Origin: Pleurocapsa sp. FMAR1
GTDB lineage: Bacteria > Cyanobacteriota > Cyanobacteriia > Cyanobacteriales > Xenococcaceae
Length of the DNA: 64,000 nt
Assembly: GCF_963665995.1 (NCBI RefSeq)
Contig: NZ_OY762512.1
Location: 4,898,001-4,962,000, forward strand
Reading direction: 5' to 3'
The number at the start of each line of letters is the position of its first letter. Position 1 is the first letter of the stretch. A program made the position numbers and the translations under genes. Under the pieces are notes generated by a model. It was not told the DNA's origin. It searched no databases and saw nothing but the letters and a program-made list of their open reading frames with translations. Shown piece after piece: positions 25,126-34,350 of the stretch.

Positions 25126-28080
25126 TTACTTTGCTTCCATCCAGTTTTTGCCTGCACTGATATCGACTGCCAGAGGAATACTTAACTTCACCGCATCTTC
25201 CATCGTTGACTTAATAATCGGCTGTAATTCTGACCATTCTTCGGGGGGTACTTCTAAGACTAGTTCGTCATGTACCTGAAGCAATAACCGCGCCTGATAA
25301 TTTTGTAGAATGCGATCGAGTTCGATCATAGCAATTTTGATGATATCTGCACTTGAACCTTGAATTGGGGAATTAGCTGCTGCACGTAAAGTTTGCACAT
25401 CGATATAGCTCATGTTAAGGCTGTCTAAAGCGATCGCCTCTGGTGCAATTCCTTTTAGTTCTTTAAGGCGATCGCTAATTAAATTAATATAGCGTCTTCT
25501 ACCCAGGATAGTATTAACATAGCCCAAAGCGATCGCCTGTTTTTTTACTTCTTCTAGGTATTTAAAAACCTGGGCATACTCTTGACGGTATTTATCGATA
25601 AACTGTTTACCTATTTCAGCCTTAAAACCTAACTCTCTAGAGAATCTTTGCGCTCCCATGCCATAGATAACGCCAAAGTTAATTATCTTACCTAAACGTC
25701 TTTCTTCTGAGGTGATATTATCTTTTTCAAATAAAAGTTTAGCGGTGACGCTATGAACATCTCGATTATGACGATAGGCATCAATTAGTACTGGCTCTTG
25801 ACTAAGATGAGCCAGAATTCTTAACTCTATTTGTGAATAATCTGCTGCTACTAAAAGCCAACCTTCTTGAGGAATAAAAGCCTGGCGAATTTGACGCGAA
25901 AATTCAGTCCGAATGGGAATATTTTGCAGGTTAGGATTAGAAGAAGATAATCTGCCAGTAGCAACTACGGTCTGGTTGAAGTCACTGTGTAACCTTTTGG
26001 TAGACTTTCTAACTAAAGCAGGTAAAGCATCAACGTAAGTAGATTTTAGCTTGGCTAAGGTACGATATTCCAGCATATTGTCAATTACAGGATGATCTCC
26101 CTTTAGCTTTTCTAATACTGCTTGATTTGTCGAATAACCTGTTTTAGTTTTGCGCGATTTTTTGCGATCTAGCTCAAGTTTGTCAAACAAAATTACGCTT
26201 AACTGTTTGGGAGAGCTTAAGTTAAATTCTTCTCCTGCTGCTTGATAAGTTTCTTGTTCAAGTTTTAATAGATCTCGGTCTAGTTTTTGAGCAAATTTGT
26301 GCAAATATTTAGTATCTAAATTTATTCCCGTATTTTCCATCTTTGCTAATACAGGCTCCAATGGTTGCTCTACTTCTAACAGCAATTTACTTAGCTCAGG
26401 AAACTTAGTTAATTCTGTCTTCAGCTTACCCACCAAATAATAAGTAGCGTAGCAATCTAGTCCGCAATAATCTGCTACAACTTCAATATTTAAATCAGCA
26501 ATAGTTTTTCCTTTTGGTATTCCCAAGTCTTTATAACTTTTAGCATTAATTTCTAATCCGTAACGCTCAGATAAATCTCCCAGGTTATGAGTCATTTCGG
26601 GATTGATTACATAGCTAGCAAGCATAGTATCAAAAACTACTCCTGCCAAGTTAATTCCTTGATGATGTAAAACTTGGCGGTCGAACTTGGCATTTTGTAG
26701 AGCTTTAGGATATTTATCACTTTCGAGTATTGGCTTTAAGGTAGACAGAACTAATTCTTTATCTAACTGGCTTCCCTCAGTATGAGTCAAAGGAATATAG
26801 GCAATATCTGTATCTTTATCTCCCCAACAACAGCCAATTCCAGCTAACTTAGCAAGATGGGTTTCTAAAGATGTAGTTTCTGTATCCCAAGCAACAGGTT
26901 TCTCAGAATTGGTATGTTTTTTGAGAATTTCAACTAATTGTTTTAATTTTACTTCTGTATCAATAATTTGTGTATTAAGCTGAGGCTTAAAAAGCTCTAC
27001 GGGTTCTATCTCTGGCTCATTTTCAACCTCAGAGCGATCAGCAAACAAAGATAGTTGACCATTATTATCTGAAGTTTGTTTCTTTATTTGAGGCTGAACC
27101 TCAATAGCTTCTATTTCTGTTTCACCACCAAGTTTTAGCTGTAATTTATTTAAGTTGCTAATAACTTTTTTTAACTCCAATTCTTTGAGCTTTGGTAAGA
27201 CAAGATCTTGATTGAAACCAACTAACTTACAGTCATTTAATTCTACTTCAACAGGTGAACCTAAATGAATTTGTGCCATAAATTGAGAGTGAATTGCATC
27301 TTCTTTTCCCGTTTCTAATTTATTTTTGGTTGCTCCTTTGATGTTTTCTATATTGTCATAAATTTCTTCCAAAGTTGAATAGTCACTTAAGAGTTTGACT
27401 GCCGTTTTCTCTCCAATCCCCTTGACCCCAGGAATACAGTCAGACTTATCACCACAAAGAGCTTTAAAATCTACAATTTGTTCGGGTGTAACTCCCATTT
27501 TCTCAACTACCATCGCCCGATCAAACTCAGTGTAACTGTGAGCCGTTTTCTTAAAGGTTTGATTGTGCAAATATAAAACGCTAATTGCGCGTTCATCATC
27601 TACTAGCTGAAACAAATCGCGATCGCCACTAACAATTTTGACCCGATAACCTTCATCACTGGCTTTAGTAGCAATAGTCCCTAATACATCATCTGCCTCG
27701 TATCCTGGTGCTGTGGTGATGGACAGATTAAACGCAGTTAATAACTCCTGCAAATTTAAGATATCAGGGATAAAGTCTGCTGGAGTTTCTGTGCGATCGC
27801 TTTTATAGTTTAGATCAGCTTCATGGCGGAAAGTGGGCTGCGCTAAGTCAAATGCGATCGCCATAAATTGAGGATTTTCTGTTTCTAATACCTGCAATAA
27901 AGAATTAATAAATCCAAAACAGATACTGGTGGGAATTCCTGTCGAAGTCATCAAAGGACCTCGACGAGAATTACTAAGAGCATAATAGGCACGAAAGGCT
28001 AAAGAGTGACCATCGACTAAAATTAACAAGGGTTTTGTATTATTTGAAGTGGCAAAATTAGTTACGGCAGCAGAGGACAT
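25126..28080 (-). CDS. polA: DNA polymerase I
   Basis: A 984-residue enzyme taken from ATG 28080; an upstream in-frame start at 28167 would add 29 residues without family support. Domains in order: 5'-3' exonuclease (LILVDGHSLAFRAYYAL, then VSGDRDLFQLV and GVKGIGEKTA, about 15-310); 3'-5' proofreading exonuclease with intact first acidic pair (AWDTETTSLET, about 420-600); and family A polymerase (about 610-984) with motif A DYSQIELRILAHLS, motif B RRLGKIINFGVIYGM and motif C QVHDELVLEVP. It fills gaps in repair and removes RNA primers. All three activities appear intact. Confidence 0.96.
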   Translation of the reverse strand: MSSAAVTNFATSNNTKPLLILVDGHSLAFRAYYALSNSRRGPLMTSTGIPTSICFGFINSLLQVLETENPQFMAIAFDLAQPTFRHEADLNYKSDRTETPADFIPDILNLQELLTAFNLSITTAPGYEADDVLGTIATKASDEGYRVKIVSGDRDLFQLVDDERAISVLYLHNQTFKKTAHSYTEFDRAMVVEKMGVTPEQIVDFKALCGDKSDCIPGVKGIGEKTAVKLLSDYSTLEEIYDNIENIKGATKNKLETGKEDAIHSQFMAQIHLGSPVEVELNDCKLVGFNQDLVLPKLKELELKKVISNLNKLQLKLGGETEIEAIEVQPQIKKQTSDNNGQLSLFADRSEVENEPEIEPVELFKPQLNTQIIDTEVKLKQLVEILKKHTNSEKPVAWDTETTSLETHLAKLAGIGCCWGDKDTDIAYIPLTHTEGSQLDKELVLSTLKPILESDKYPKALQNAKFDRQVLHHQGINLAGVVFDTMLASYVINPEMTHNLGDLSERYGLEINAKSYKDLGIPKGKTIADLNIEVVADYCGLDCYATYYLVGKLKTELTKFPELSKLLLEVEQPLEPVLAKMENTGINLDTKYLHKFAQKLDRDLLKLEQETYQAAGEEFNLSSPKQLSVILFDKLELDRKKSRKTKTGYSTNQAVLEKLKGDHPVIDNMLEYRTLAKLKSTYVDALPALVRKSTKRLHSDFNQTVVATGRLSSSNPNLQNIPIRTEFSRQIRQAFIPQEGWLLVAADYSQIELRILAHLSQEPVLIDAYRHNRDVHSVTAKLLFEKDNITSEERRLGKIINFGVIYGMGAQRFSRELGFKAEIGKQFIDKYRQEYAQVFKYLEEVKKQAIALGYVNTILGRRRYINLISDRLKELKGIAPEAIALDSLNMSYIDVQTLRAAANSPIQGSSADIIKIAMIELDRILQNYQARLLLQVHDELVLEVPPEEWSELQPIIKSTMEDAVKLSIPLAVDISAGKNWMEAK

Positions 28081-28529
28081 AATGTTTGTTTTATTTAGAG
28101 CAAAAAGTAAATCAAAATTAAAACAATGTTGCAGTATTTTGAATACTGTAAACATTGGTGAACACATCTTGTTTTTGACAATTGATGATGTTAGGTTATG
28201 GACAGGTACTAAAGAAGCACACCAATCTTCTTTTTAAGGCAGATTCTAGCAAGTACCCCCCGCTAAGAATCTACACAGTAACTTTCAATTAGATCTTAGG
28301 TAAATTATAGGTGAATTATTTATAGTTATTATGCCGTTCTATATGGGCAAGTAGCACAGTAAAAATTCGCAATCTTAACCAGAATTGGTTTTTATCAAGT
28401 CTAAGCATTAACATTAGTTATTGTGCAATATCGTATAACTCTAGTTAAAATTTTTGTACACTACACTATTAAATTTAACTCGACAAAATACTTCATTGGG
28501 AAGTCTGACTAAGTTTGCTAAAAAACACG

Positions 28530-28802
28530 AGAGAGGATATTTTTAAAGGCTAGTTCATTATGTAATTAAGGTCTTTAAAGTTAAACGTAAGGAGGTTTGT
28601 CCGACGCTAGCTATATCCTCTCTATCCATCAATTTATAACAGATAAAACTAATAGCTGCGATCGGGTTTTATCAATTTAATAGATAAATTGAAAACCTTA
28701 TGCTTAAAACAACCTTTACTTTTTAGAAAGGTAGCTCTTGAGTATTTTATTATTTATCAATAATTTTGTTAACCACAGTTAGTTATTTAACTGTGGTTTT
28801 TT
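28530..28802 (+). ncRNA. Candidate structured non-coding RNA or leader
   Basis: In a 1.1-kb gene-free stretch, AGAGAGGATAT (28530-28540) and ATATCCTCTCT (28613-28623) are perfect inverted arms enclosing 72 bases that include an AAGGAGG element. Next, GATAAAAC (from about 28643) can pair with GTTTTATC (about 28664-28671), but the same GGTTTTATCAATTTA can instead pair with TAAATTG...AAAACC downstream. These two hairpins are mutually exclusive. A strong plus-strand terminator follows at 28771-28802. No open frame over 60 codons occupies the interval. The arrangement is that of a free-standing sRNA or attenuator. No known RNA family was recognised. Confidence 0.4.
28771..28802 (+). terminator. 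Strong rho-independent terminator with no upstream protein gene
   Basis: AACCACAGTTA and TAACTGTGGTT make an 11-bp perfect stem with a 6-base loop, followed by a T-rich tail. The nearest plus-strand protein gene upstream is far away, so it probably ends a non-coding transcript. Confidence 0.8.
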
Positions 28803-28843
28803 AATTAATTACTTGAGTTCGAGATAATTTAGATGGGCTTATA

Positions 28844-28921
28844 ATGAACAAAAAAACAGAAATACCTTTGGCAAACCTTAATAAAGCTGAATATCTTCGA
28901 TATTCGCGATCGCTGGAGTGA
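28844..28921 (+). pseudogene. Possible moeB/thiF N-terminal remnant
   Basis: A 25-codon frame reads MNKKTEIPLANLNKAEYLRY and ends SRSLE then stop. The LNKAEYLRYSRSL part resembles the LxxxEYxRYSRHL start of MoeB/ThiF/HesA-type E1-like enzymes. The rest of the gene is absent. This is a weak, short match. Confidence 0.25.
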
Positions 28922-29023
28922 TTTTTTTGAGATTCGGCAAATTGTCACCAAAGGAGTTGCTAACTTTCAAGATTTAGTTATCTGTTCTAATAAGTAAACA
29001 ATACTCCCCTGAACGCCAAAATA

Positions 29024-29062
29024 AAACCAGAGCAAGACAAATAATTTCTTTTGCTCTGGTTT
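29024..29062 (-). terminator. Terminator of the RRM protein gene
   Basis: AAACCAGAGCAA (29024-29035) and TTGCTCTGGTTT (29051-29062) form a 12-bp perfect stem. On the minus strand the stem is followed by TATTTT, and it lies about 140 bases beyond the stop codon of the RNA-binding protein gene. Confidence 0.75.
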
Positions 29063-29200
29063 ATAAAGCGAATGCTTTAAATTTTAATTTTCAACACTTT
29101 GCTATTACTGATTTAAAAACAAATTGTCTCCAAATAAAGTAACTTAGAACTAATTTGCTTAATTCCTAAAAGTGTTGGTTTCTTAATTTAGCAAATATGC

Positions 29201-29485
29201 TTAGAAACGGTTGTTACGACGACCACCGCTATTTCTATTATCTTCACGGGGTCTAGCTTTATTGACTTTAAGCTGACGATCCATCCATTCTGCTCCGTCT
29301 AAAGCTTCGATAGCTTTATCTTCATTAGCTTCTGACTCCATTTCTACAAAAGCAAATCCTCTAGGACGATCTGTTTCGCGGTCGGTAGGAATATGAACCC
29401 GTTTAACAGTTCCATATTCTGTAAAGACTTCGCTTAAATCTTCTTGATTTACTTCGTAAGATAGGTTGCCTACGTAAATTGACAT
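29201..29485 (-). CDS. Short RRM-type RNA-binding protein (Rbp family)
   Basis: A 94-residue protein with one RNA recognition motif: RNP2 IYVGNL (residues 3-8) and RNP1 RGFAFVEM, with the usual beta-alpha-beta spacing. A short C-terminal tail is rich in Arg, Asn and Gly (GGRRNNRF). Cyanobacterial Rbp proteins of this size are known for cold induction and mRNA localisation near thylakoids. There is a nearly 400-base upstream gap that could hold a long 5' leader, common for cold-regulated rbp genes. It ends in a clear terminator. Confidence 0.93.
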   Translation of the reverse strand: MSIYVGNLSYEVNQEDLSEVFTEYGTVKRVHIPTDRETDRPRGFAFVEMESEANEDKAIEALDGAEWMDRQLKVNKARPREDNRNSGGRRNNRF

Positions 29486-29868
29486 ACTTTTAATTGTCTA
29501 CTCAATGAGTGTTGTGTGTTAGAGAGACAAGATTATAGGAAAAGAAATAGCGCAATACTCTACGGAAAAGACCTTTAGATACTGGATACAAACTTAATCG
29601 TTAATCTCTTGATTCTCAGTCTAAATTTTAACACTAATATCTCAAATAAGAGTAAAATTGCTCTGTTTCTTTTTTTATGGGCGATCGCCTTTTTAATACT
29701 TCTAACTTCCAAACCTACTTCTACACTGGTTTACATCCATTTTGACCCTGTGCGCCAATCTGATTAATTATTTTCAAGACCGCGGTGAAATCATAAAATT
29801 CATCACGATGCTCAAACAAATTTATTCATTATGTTTATTGCTAAATACATTGCACTAATTGCACTGGT

Positions 29869-30912
29869 TTATTTAAGAATCTTGTCAATAGAAGAAACTC
29901 CTGAGTTATTAAATATAGTTTGAGAGAATAAAAGATAGCCAGAAAGACCTAAAGCAATAACCGCGGCTAATCCGCTGATAATTGCCCAACGTCTAGCGGT
30001 TGTTATCTGTTTCTCTACATCCCTCAAAGAAGATCTTATCGGATTAACAGCAGACATTAGCTCGTGGCGATTTTTGGCTTCATATTCTTCCATTGAAGGG
30101 CGCATTTCATCTCGTTGTACTGCCCATTCTTGTAAGGCTGCTCTTTGACGAGACCAATCATCTAGTGCGCTAGACAGCTTATTATCTAAATCTTGCTTAA
30201 GGTTGTTAATTTGTTGATTAAACTGCGCACTCAAATTATGATTTGCTTGATTAAATTGACCGTTAACATTAATAAGCTCTTTGCGTACCGATTGCCAGCT
30301 AGATTGATTTTTATGTTCTAGTTCGCCAATTTTGTTAGTTTGGTTAGTATTAAACTTGTCTTCAAGTTCAGCAATACGTTGTTCAAACTTTTGTTCTAGC
30401 TGTTGTAAAAAATTAGTATTATCTAAAGACTGTTCATGTTCTTGAATTTGATTTTGAAGTTTACGACGATAAGTTTCTAACAATTCATCTAGCTGAACTT
30501 GTAAAAAATCTAAATCAACATTCTCAGCAACAGGTTCAAGTAAATTAATATTATTATAAACTGAGCGAATTTTAAGAACTAGTTCTTCGGCTGTAGTGCT
30601 TTTTAGTAAATAACTCTTTGCTCCCGCTTGCATGGATTTTCCTAGATAAGCAGCATCATCATGACCACTTAAAACAATTATTTTGGTATTGGGAAAACGC
30701 TGGCGAATAATGCTGGTTGCGTTTAGGCCGTCCATTTTAGGCATATCAATATCCATCAAGACGATATTAGGTCGCAACTCCTCTACTTGAGCGATCGCTT
30801 CTTGACCATTATGAGCAACTCCTATCACGTGAAGGTCTTGCTCAACGTCAAGCCAAGTTTTTAAAACTTCACATAAAAGAGCCTGGTCGTCTACTAATAA
30901 AATACTAATCAT
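29869..30912 (-). CDS. Response regulator with coiled coil and C-terminal membrane anchor
   Basis: A 347-residue protein. Residues 1-120 are a receiver with Asp8/Asp9, phosphoacceptor Asp54 (VLMDIDMPKM), Ser82 in VLSGHDD, and Lys104. No DNA-binding output follows; instead there is a long Gln/Glu/Asn-rich coiled coil (about 135-305), one transmembrane helix (about 309-329), and a short tail. It is the second protein with this design in the window (see 3004-4203); the receivers are clearly related. It could convey phosphorylation state to a membrane partner through its coiled coil. No kinase gene is adjacent. Confidence 0.78.
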   Translation of the reverse strand: MISILLVDDQALLCEVLKTWLDVEQDLHVIGVAHNGQEAIAQVEELRPNIVLMDIDMPKMDGLNATSIIRQRFPNTKIIVLSGHDDAAYLGKSMQAGAKSYLLKSTTAEELVLKIRSVYNNINLLEPVAENVDLDFLQVQLDELLETYRRKLQNQIQEHEQSLDNTNFLQQLEQKFEQRIAELEDKFNTNQTNKIGELEHKNQSSWQSVRKELINVNGQFNQANHNLSAQFNQQINNLKQDLDNKLSSALDDWSRQRAALQEWAVQRDEMRPSMEEYEAKNRHELMSAVNPIRSSLRDVEKQITTARRWAIISGLAAVIALGLSGYLLFSQTIFNNSGVSSIDKILK

Positions 30913-31376
30913 TAAATATACCTATGTAACTTAAATTACTGCAAAAACACAATTTAAATTTAGATTTCAAATTATATTAATTGATAACTTGATCAAAAAA
31001 TTAATGTATATTTTTTAATCGATTGTAAAAATTAGTTGATTAAAATGTAATTAAACTATTTTATATTGCTGATGTAGGCAAATTAAATTTCAGTATCGAT
31101 TGCTAAAGTTACTAATTTATGCTGTTTTTAAACGATGAGAAAATATTTAGTTATCCGATTGCTCAAAAGATAGTCTACATTACGTTGCTAATTGAATCAA
31201 TTAAGACTCAACCTATAAGTATGTAACTCAAGTCATGATTTGGAAGTATGCAAGAAGATAGGGAAGATACAATTCAAAATATAAACTGAGATAGTTTGGG
31301 TATTCCGCCTTTGTCATATTATATAAATCTACGACAATGATGTGGAACATATTTAGAACCGTATTTTGCTGAGTTT
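30913..31376. other. AT-rich intergenic region
   Basis: 464 bases between divergent genes (response regulator and antiporter). It presumably holds both promoters. No inverted repeat, RNA gene or reading frame was recognised. Confidence 0.4.
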
Positions 31377-32960
31377 ATGGAAACAATTTTTTTATCTGTA
31401 GAACCGAGCGTAGCTGAAATTTCCATCAAAGGAAATTTGGAGCAATTTTTAATAGTTTTGTCTGTATCCTTGAGCGTAGCAACGATTTCCAGAATTTTTA
31501 GCTGGTTTCGACAAATACCCTATACGTTGCTTCTAGTAATTGTCGGACTAGGTTTAGCTTTTGTGGATATTCGCTTAGTAACTCTTTCTCCAGAGCTAAT
31601 TCTAGAGATTTTCTTACCCCCTCTGCTATTTGAAGCAGCTTGGAATATCCGTTGGCGAAGTTTAAAAGATAGTTTATTTCCAGTTAGTTTGTTTGCCATT
31701 GTCGGAGTAGTTATCTCTGTGGTTGGGGTAGCCTTCCCTTTGAGCTATTTTACAGATATGTCTTTGGCTACAGCACTTTTGGTTGGTGCAAGCTTGTCTG
31801 CTACCGATCCTGTCTCAGTGGTGGCATTGTTTCGAGAATTGGGAGCAAGCAAACGCCTAACTATCATTATGGAAGGAGAAAGTCTTTTTAATGATGGCGT
31901 AGCGGTAGTTGCCTTTTTGCTCTTGGTTGATATTCCTTTGGGCAATGGCGAGTTTGGTATCTCAACTATTATGATTCGCTTCTTAACCTTTGTGGGTATT
32001 GGCTTGGGAATTGGCAGCCTAATTGGTTTTGGAATTTCTTATCTAACTCAAAGATTCGATTTGCCCTTGGTAGAGCAGTCTTTAACCTTAGTTTCAGCTT
32101 ATGGTACATATTTAATTACCGAAGAACTAGGCGGTTCTGGAGTAATTGGGGTTGTTACAGTGGGAATTATCCTGGGTAATTTTGGCTCACGAATTGGCAT
32201 GAATCCTCGTACAAGGCTTTTGGTTTCCGAGTTTTGGGATTTTCTGGCATTTTTTGTTAATTCTATTGTTTTCTTGCTGATTGGCGATCAAATAAACTTT
32301 GCCAGCCTGCGTAATAATTTTGATCTAATTATCGTGGCGATCGCCTCAGTATTAATTACCAGAGCGATCGTTATTTTTGGCTTGGGCAATCTTAGTAATT
32401 TAGTCAGCAAAACTAAAACCAATCTACGAGAACAAACTGTCCTTTGGTGGGGTGGCTTAAGGGGTTCGGTTTCTATTGCCGTGGCTTTAAGTGTCCCTGT
32501 AGTCCTTACGGGAAGACAAGAAATTATTACTACAGTTTTTGGAGTGGTTTTATTTACGCTGTTGGTACAAGGGTTGAGTACTAAGTGGTTGTTAAGCACC
32601 CTAAATCTCATTGGCGATCAGCCTTTGCGTCAGGAATACTCAGAATTACTGGCTAGAAAAGTAGCCATGAATCGCGTTCTTGACTATTTAAACAATAATG
32701 AACTCGCCTCAGAAATCGATCCTGAATACTATCGTTATCAACAGGGACTAGTAAAAGGACAACTGCAAAATATTGAAGACAAAATTGATAAAATGCAGCA
32801 AGTAAATGACGACCTCCGCGCTTTAACTATGGAACAGCTAAACGAACAGCTTTTAGATATTGAAGCTGATACCTACGCTGAGTTTATTCGTGCAGGAAAA
32901 TTAAACGAAAATCTCTCTCCTGTTTTGCAAGAAATTATTGCCAAAGCTGGAGATACATAG
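31377..32960 (+). CDS. CPA1-type Na+/H+ antiporter (NhaP/NhaS1-like)
   Basis: A 527-residue membrane protein with about 12 hydrophobic segments. Diagnostic motifs are LLFEAAWNI, GASLSATDPVSVVALFRELG (the TDP/ND-type core), EGESLFNDGVAVVAF with the ion-binding Asp, and WGGLRGSVSIAVALS near the eleventh segment. It exchanges Na+ (or K+) for H+ across the plasma or thylakoid membrane. The C-terminal ~110 residues are cytosolic and helical, a regulatory tail typical of SynNhaP-type proteins. ATG 31377 fits the expected N-terminus. Confidence 0.92.
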   Translation: METIFLSVEPSVAEISIKGNLEQFLIVLSVSLSVATISRIFSWFRQIPYTLLLVIVGLGLAFVDIRLVTLSPELILEIFLPPLLFEAAWNIRWRSLKDSLFPVSLFAIVGVVISVVGVAFPLSYFTDMSLATALLVGASLSATDPVSVVALFRELGASKRLTIIMEGESLFNDGVAVVAFLLLVDIPLGNGEFGISTIMIRFLTFVGIGLGIGSLIGFGISYLTQRFDLPLVEQSLTLVSAYGTYLITEELGGSGVIGVVTVGIILGNFGSRIGMNPRTRLLVSEFWDFLAFFVNSIVFLLIGDQINFASLRNNFDLIIVAIASVLITRAIVIFGLGNLSNLVSKTKTNLREQTVLWWGGLRGSVSIAVALSVPVVLTGRQEIITTVFGVVLFTLLVQGLSTKWLLSTLNLIGDQPLRQEYSELLARKVAMNRVLDYLNNNELASEIDPEYYRYQQGLVKGQLQNIEDKIDKMQQVNDDLRALTMEQLNEQLLDIEADTYAEFIRAGKLNENLSPVLQEIIAKAGDT

Positions 32961-32997
32961 TCAGGACTTACTCACCAATTCTTGATCTACAAAAAAA

Positions 32998-33029
32998 GGC
33001 GATGCCTACGGCGCGGCTCGCGCAATCGC
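32998..33029. repeat. HIP1-related dispersed repeat (GCGATGCC...GCAATCGC)
   Basis: A 32-base imperfect palindrome of the GCGATGCCTACGGC...CGCAATCGC type. Variants occur at 33673-33706, about 34717-34748, and inside devA at 14102-14134. Confidence 0.55.
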
Positions 33030-33070
33030 TTTACATTGCATCACACACATCATGTAGGGGCAACAGATTC

Positions 33071-33225
33071 GTAGGGTGGGCAGAGAACAACCGTGATGAA
33101 GACAATAAATAATATTCATGCTTATGCCCACCAAAACCAAACTATTGATTGTCTGGTTTTTAAATTTGGTGGGCAAGCTTTTTTCCCAAAACGCTTTTGT
33201 ATCTTCTAGCTTTTGCCCACCCTAC
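33071..33225. repeat. 155-bp element with nested inverted repeats
   Basis: Outer arms GTAGGGTGGGCA (33071-33082) and TGCCCACCCTAC (33214-33225) are perfect. An inner hairpin pairs GCCCACCAAA (33126-33135) with TTTGGTGGGC (33165-33174). A 72-codon frame starting at 33118 runs through it and is not considered a gene. It looks like a non-autonomous mobile repeat. Confidence 0.55.
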
Positions 33226-33256
33226 AGGGCTTCGCGATCGCAAAAACTATACTTAA

Positions 33257-33364
33257 CTAACTCTGTTTTTTTTTACTTTGAAATAACTTTGTACATCCCA
33301 AGCCAACACTCAAACCCCACCAACCTAAATGGCTAAATTGACCTGATTCATACCAAGTAAAGTG
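33257..33364 (-). pseudogene. Detached C-terminal fragment of an O-antigen ligase gene
   Basis: The minus strand encodes TWYESGQFSHLGWWGLSVGL and continues GCTKLF, then a lysine-rich end and stop: a near copy of the C-terminus of the intact ligase at 35489-36931 (TWYESGQFSHLGWWGLSVGL then GCTRLF). Only about 35 codons remain and HIP1-containing DNA interrupts it upstream. It is a relic of a paralogue or of a duplication/rearrangement about 2.2 kb away. Confidence 0.75.
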
Positions 33365-33419
33365 CGATCGCACCTCCCCAATTCTCTACATAACCAAGGC
33401 GATCGCAAATTATAGTACT

Positions 33420-33659
33420 AGAGATGTAATCTCATTTGATGGCAGAACAGTAGATGAGTTGAAACAGTCTTTTGAAGCTGTGATTGATGAATATTTAGAA
33501 GACTGTAAAAAAGAAGGCAAAGAGCCAGACAAGCCATTCTCTGGTCAATTCAACTTACGTATTACACCTGAATTGCATCGTCAAATAACTCTCAAAGCAA
33601 AAAAACAAAATGTCAGCCTCAACACTTTTGTTGAGCAAGCATTAGAAAGAATAGTTTAA
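33420..33659 (+). pseudogene. HicB-type antitoxin, N-terminally truncated
   Basis: From 33420 the frame reads RDVISFDGRTVDELKQSFEA, then DDYLE-like and EGKEPDKPFSGQFNLRITPE, ending in an Arc-like ribbon-helix-helix (HRQITLKAKKQ, SLNTFVEQALERIV). This is the HicB antitoxin layout minus its first 25-30 residues; the DNA before it is repeat-like and lacks a start in a good position. An internal TTG at 33459 could still initiate a 66-residue DNA-binding fragment. No hicA toxin gene is adjacent. Confidence 0.6.
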
Positions 33660-33996
33660 TATTATGCCAGAGGCGCGATAAGCCCAAGGCTTCGCTACGC
33701 ATCTTGCTTAATTTTTCTAAAAACAGCAGCGCGAAAATTTTCTAAAATTAAAGTTTCTTTGGCGAGCGCACTTTATGGTAAAATTATTTTTATGATGGGA
33801 GTGGTGACTTAAATAGATAGGTGCAAATCTTCCCATTATGAAAGCTTCAATTTCAATTAAATCACGTTTGGCGATCTCTAGTCAAGACTTTTGGCGTTTT
33901 TTTTAAGAAGTGCGATCGCACTTTACTCAATTTCTTTAAACAACAACAGCGCGAAATTCTCTAAAATACTGCTTGATACTTAGCTAAAATTCTGGA
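33660..33996. other. Repeat-rich gap before the MNT/HEPN pair
   Basis: It contains a GCGATAAGCC...CTACGCAT dispersed repeat (about 33673-33706), and the phrase AACAGCAGCGCGAAA appears twice in related form (about 33722 and 33943). No gene is supported. Confidence 0.4.
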
Positions 33997-34350
33997 ATGA
34001 AGATAATCGATCTCAATCAGCGTTTTGAAATTCAACCAATTCAATTGCAGAAAATTTGTCAGCAATGGCAAATTACCGAACTTGCTCTATTTGGATCGGT
34101 GTTGAGAGATGATTTTAAGCCTCAAAGCGATATAGACCTTTTGGTAAGCTTTGCCGAAGATGCGAAGATTACTTTTTTCGATCTCGACACGATTGAAGCG
34201 CAATTTAGCAGGCTGTTTAATCGACAGGTCGATCTTGTTACTAAGCGATCGATAGAACAAAGTCACAATTGGATACGTAAACAAAACATTCTCAATCACG
34301 CCAAGATTATCTATGAACAAAGATCGAGAAATACTTCTAGATCTTATTAG
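33997..34350 (+). CDS. mntA: MntA-type minimal nucleotidyltransferase antitoxin
   Basis: A 117-residue protein with the polymerase-beta nucleotidyltransferase signature Gly33-Ser34-x10-Asp45-x-Asp47 (FGSVLRDDF...SDIDLLV). In MNT/HEPN systems this antitoxin adds AMP to a tyrosine of the HEPN RNase. The motif here is intact. The gene overlaps the following HEPN gene by 38 bases, supporting a coupled pair. Confidence 0.85.
   Translation: MKIIDLNQRFEIQPIQLQKICQQWQITELALFGSVLRDDFKPQSDIDLLVSFAEDAKITFFDLDTIEAQFSRLFNRQVDLVTKRSIEQSHNWIRKQNILNHAKIIYEQRSRNTSRSY

Noticed and set aside
25126-28167. Longer start of DNA polymerase I at 28167
   Set aside because: The extra 29 residues are not polymerase-like, and the ATG at 28080 gives the normal N-terminus just before the exonuclease fold.
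28530-28802. tmRNA, RNase P RNA or 6S RNA
   Set aside because: Hallmarks of these RNAs (tRNA-like ends, P4 sequences, a long single central bubble) were looked for by eye and not seen.
33118-33336. 72-residue plus-strand open frame
   Set aside because: It runs through a repeat element and then through the reverse strand of the ligase fragment, so it is not a gene.
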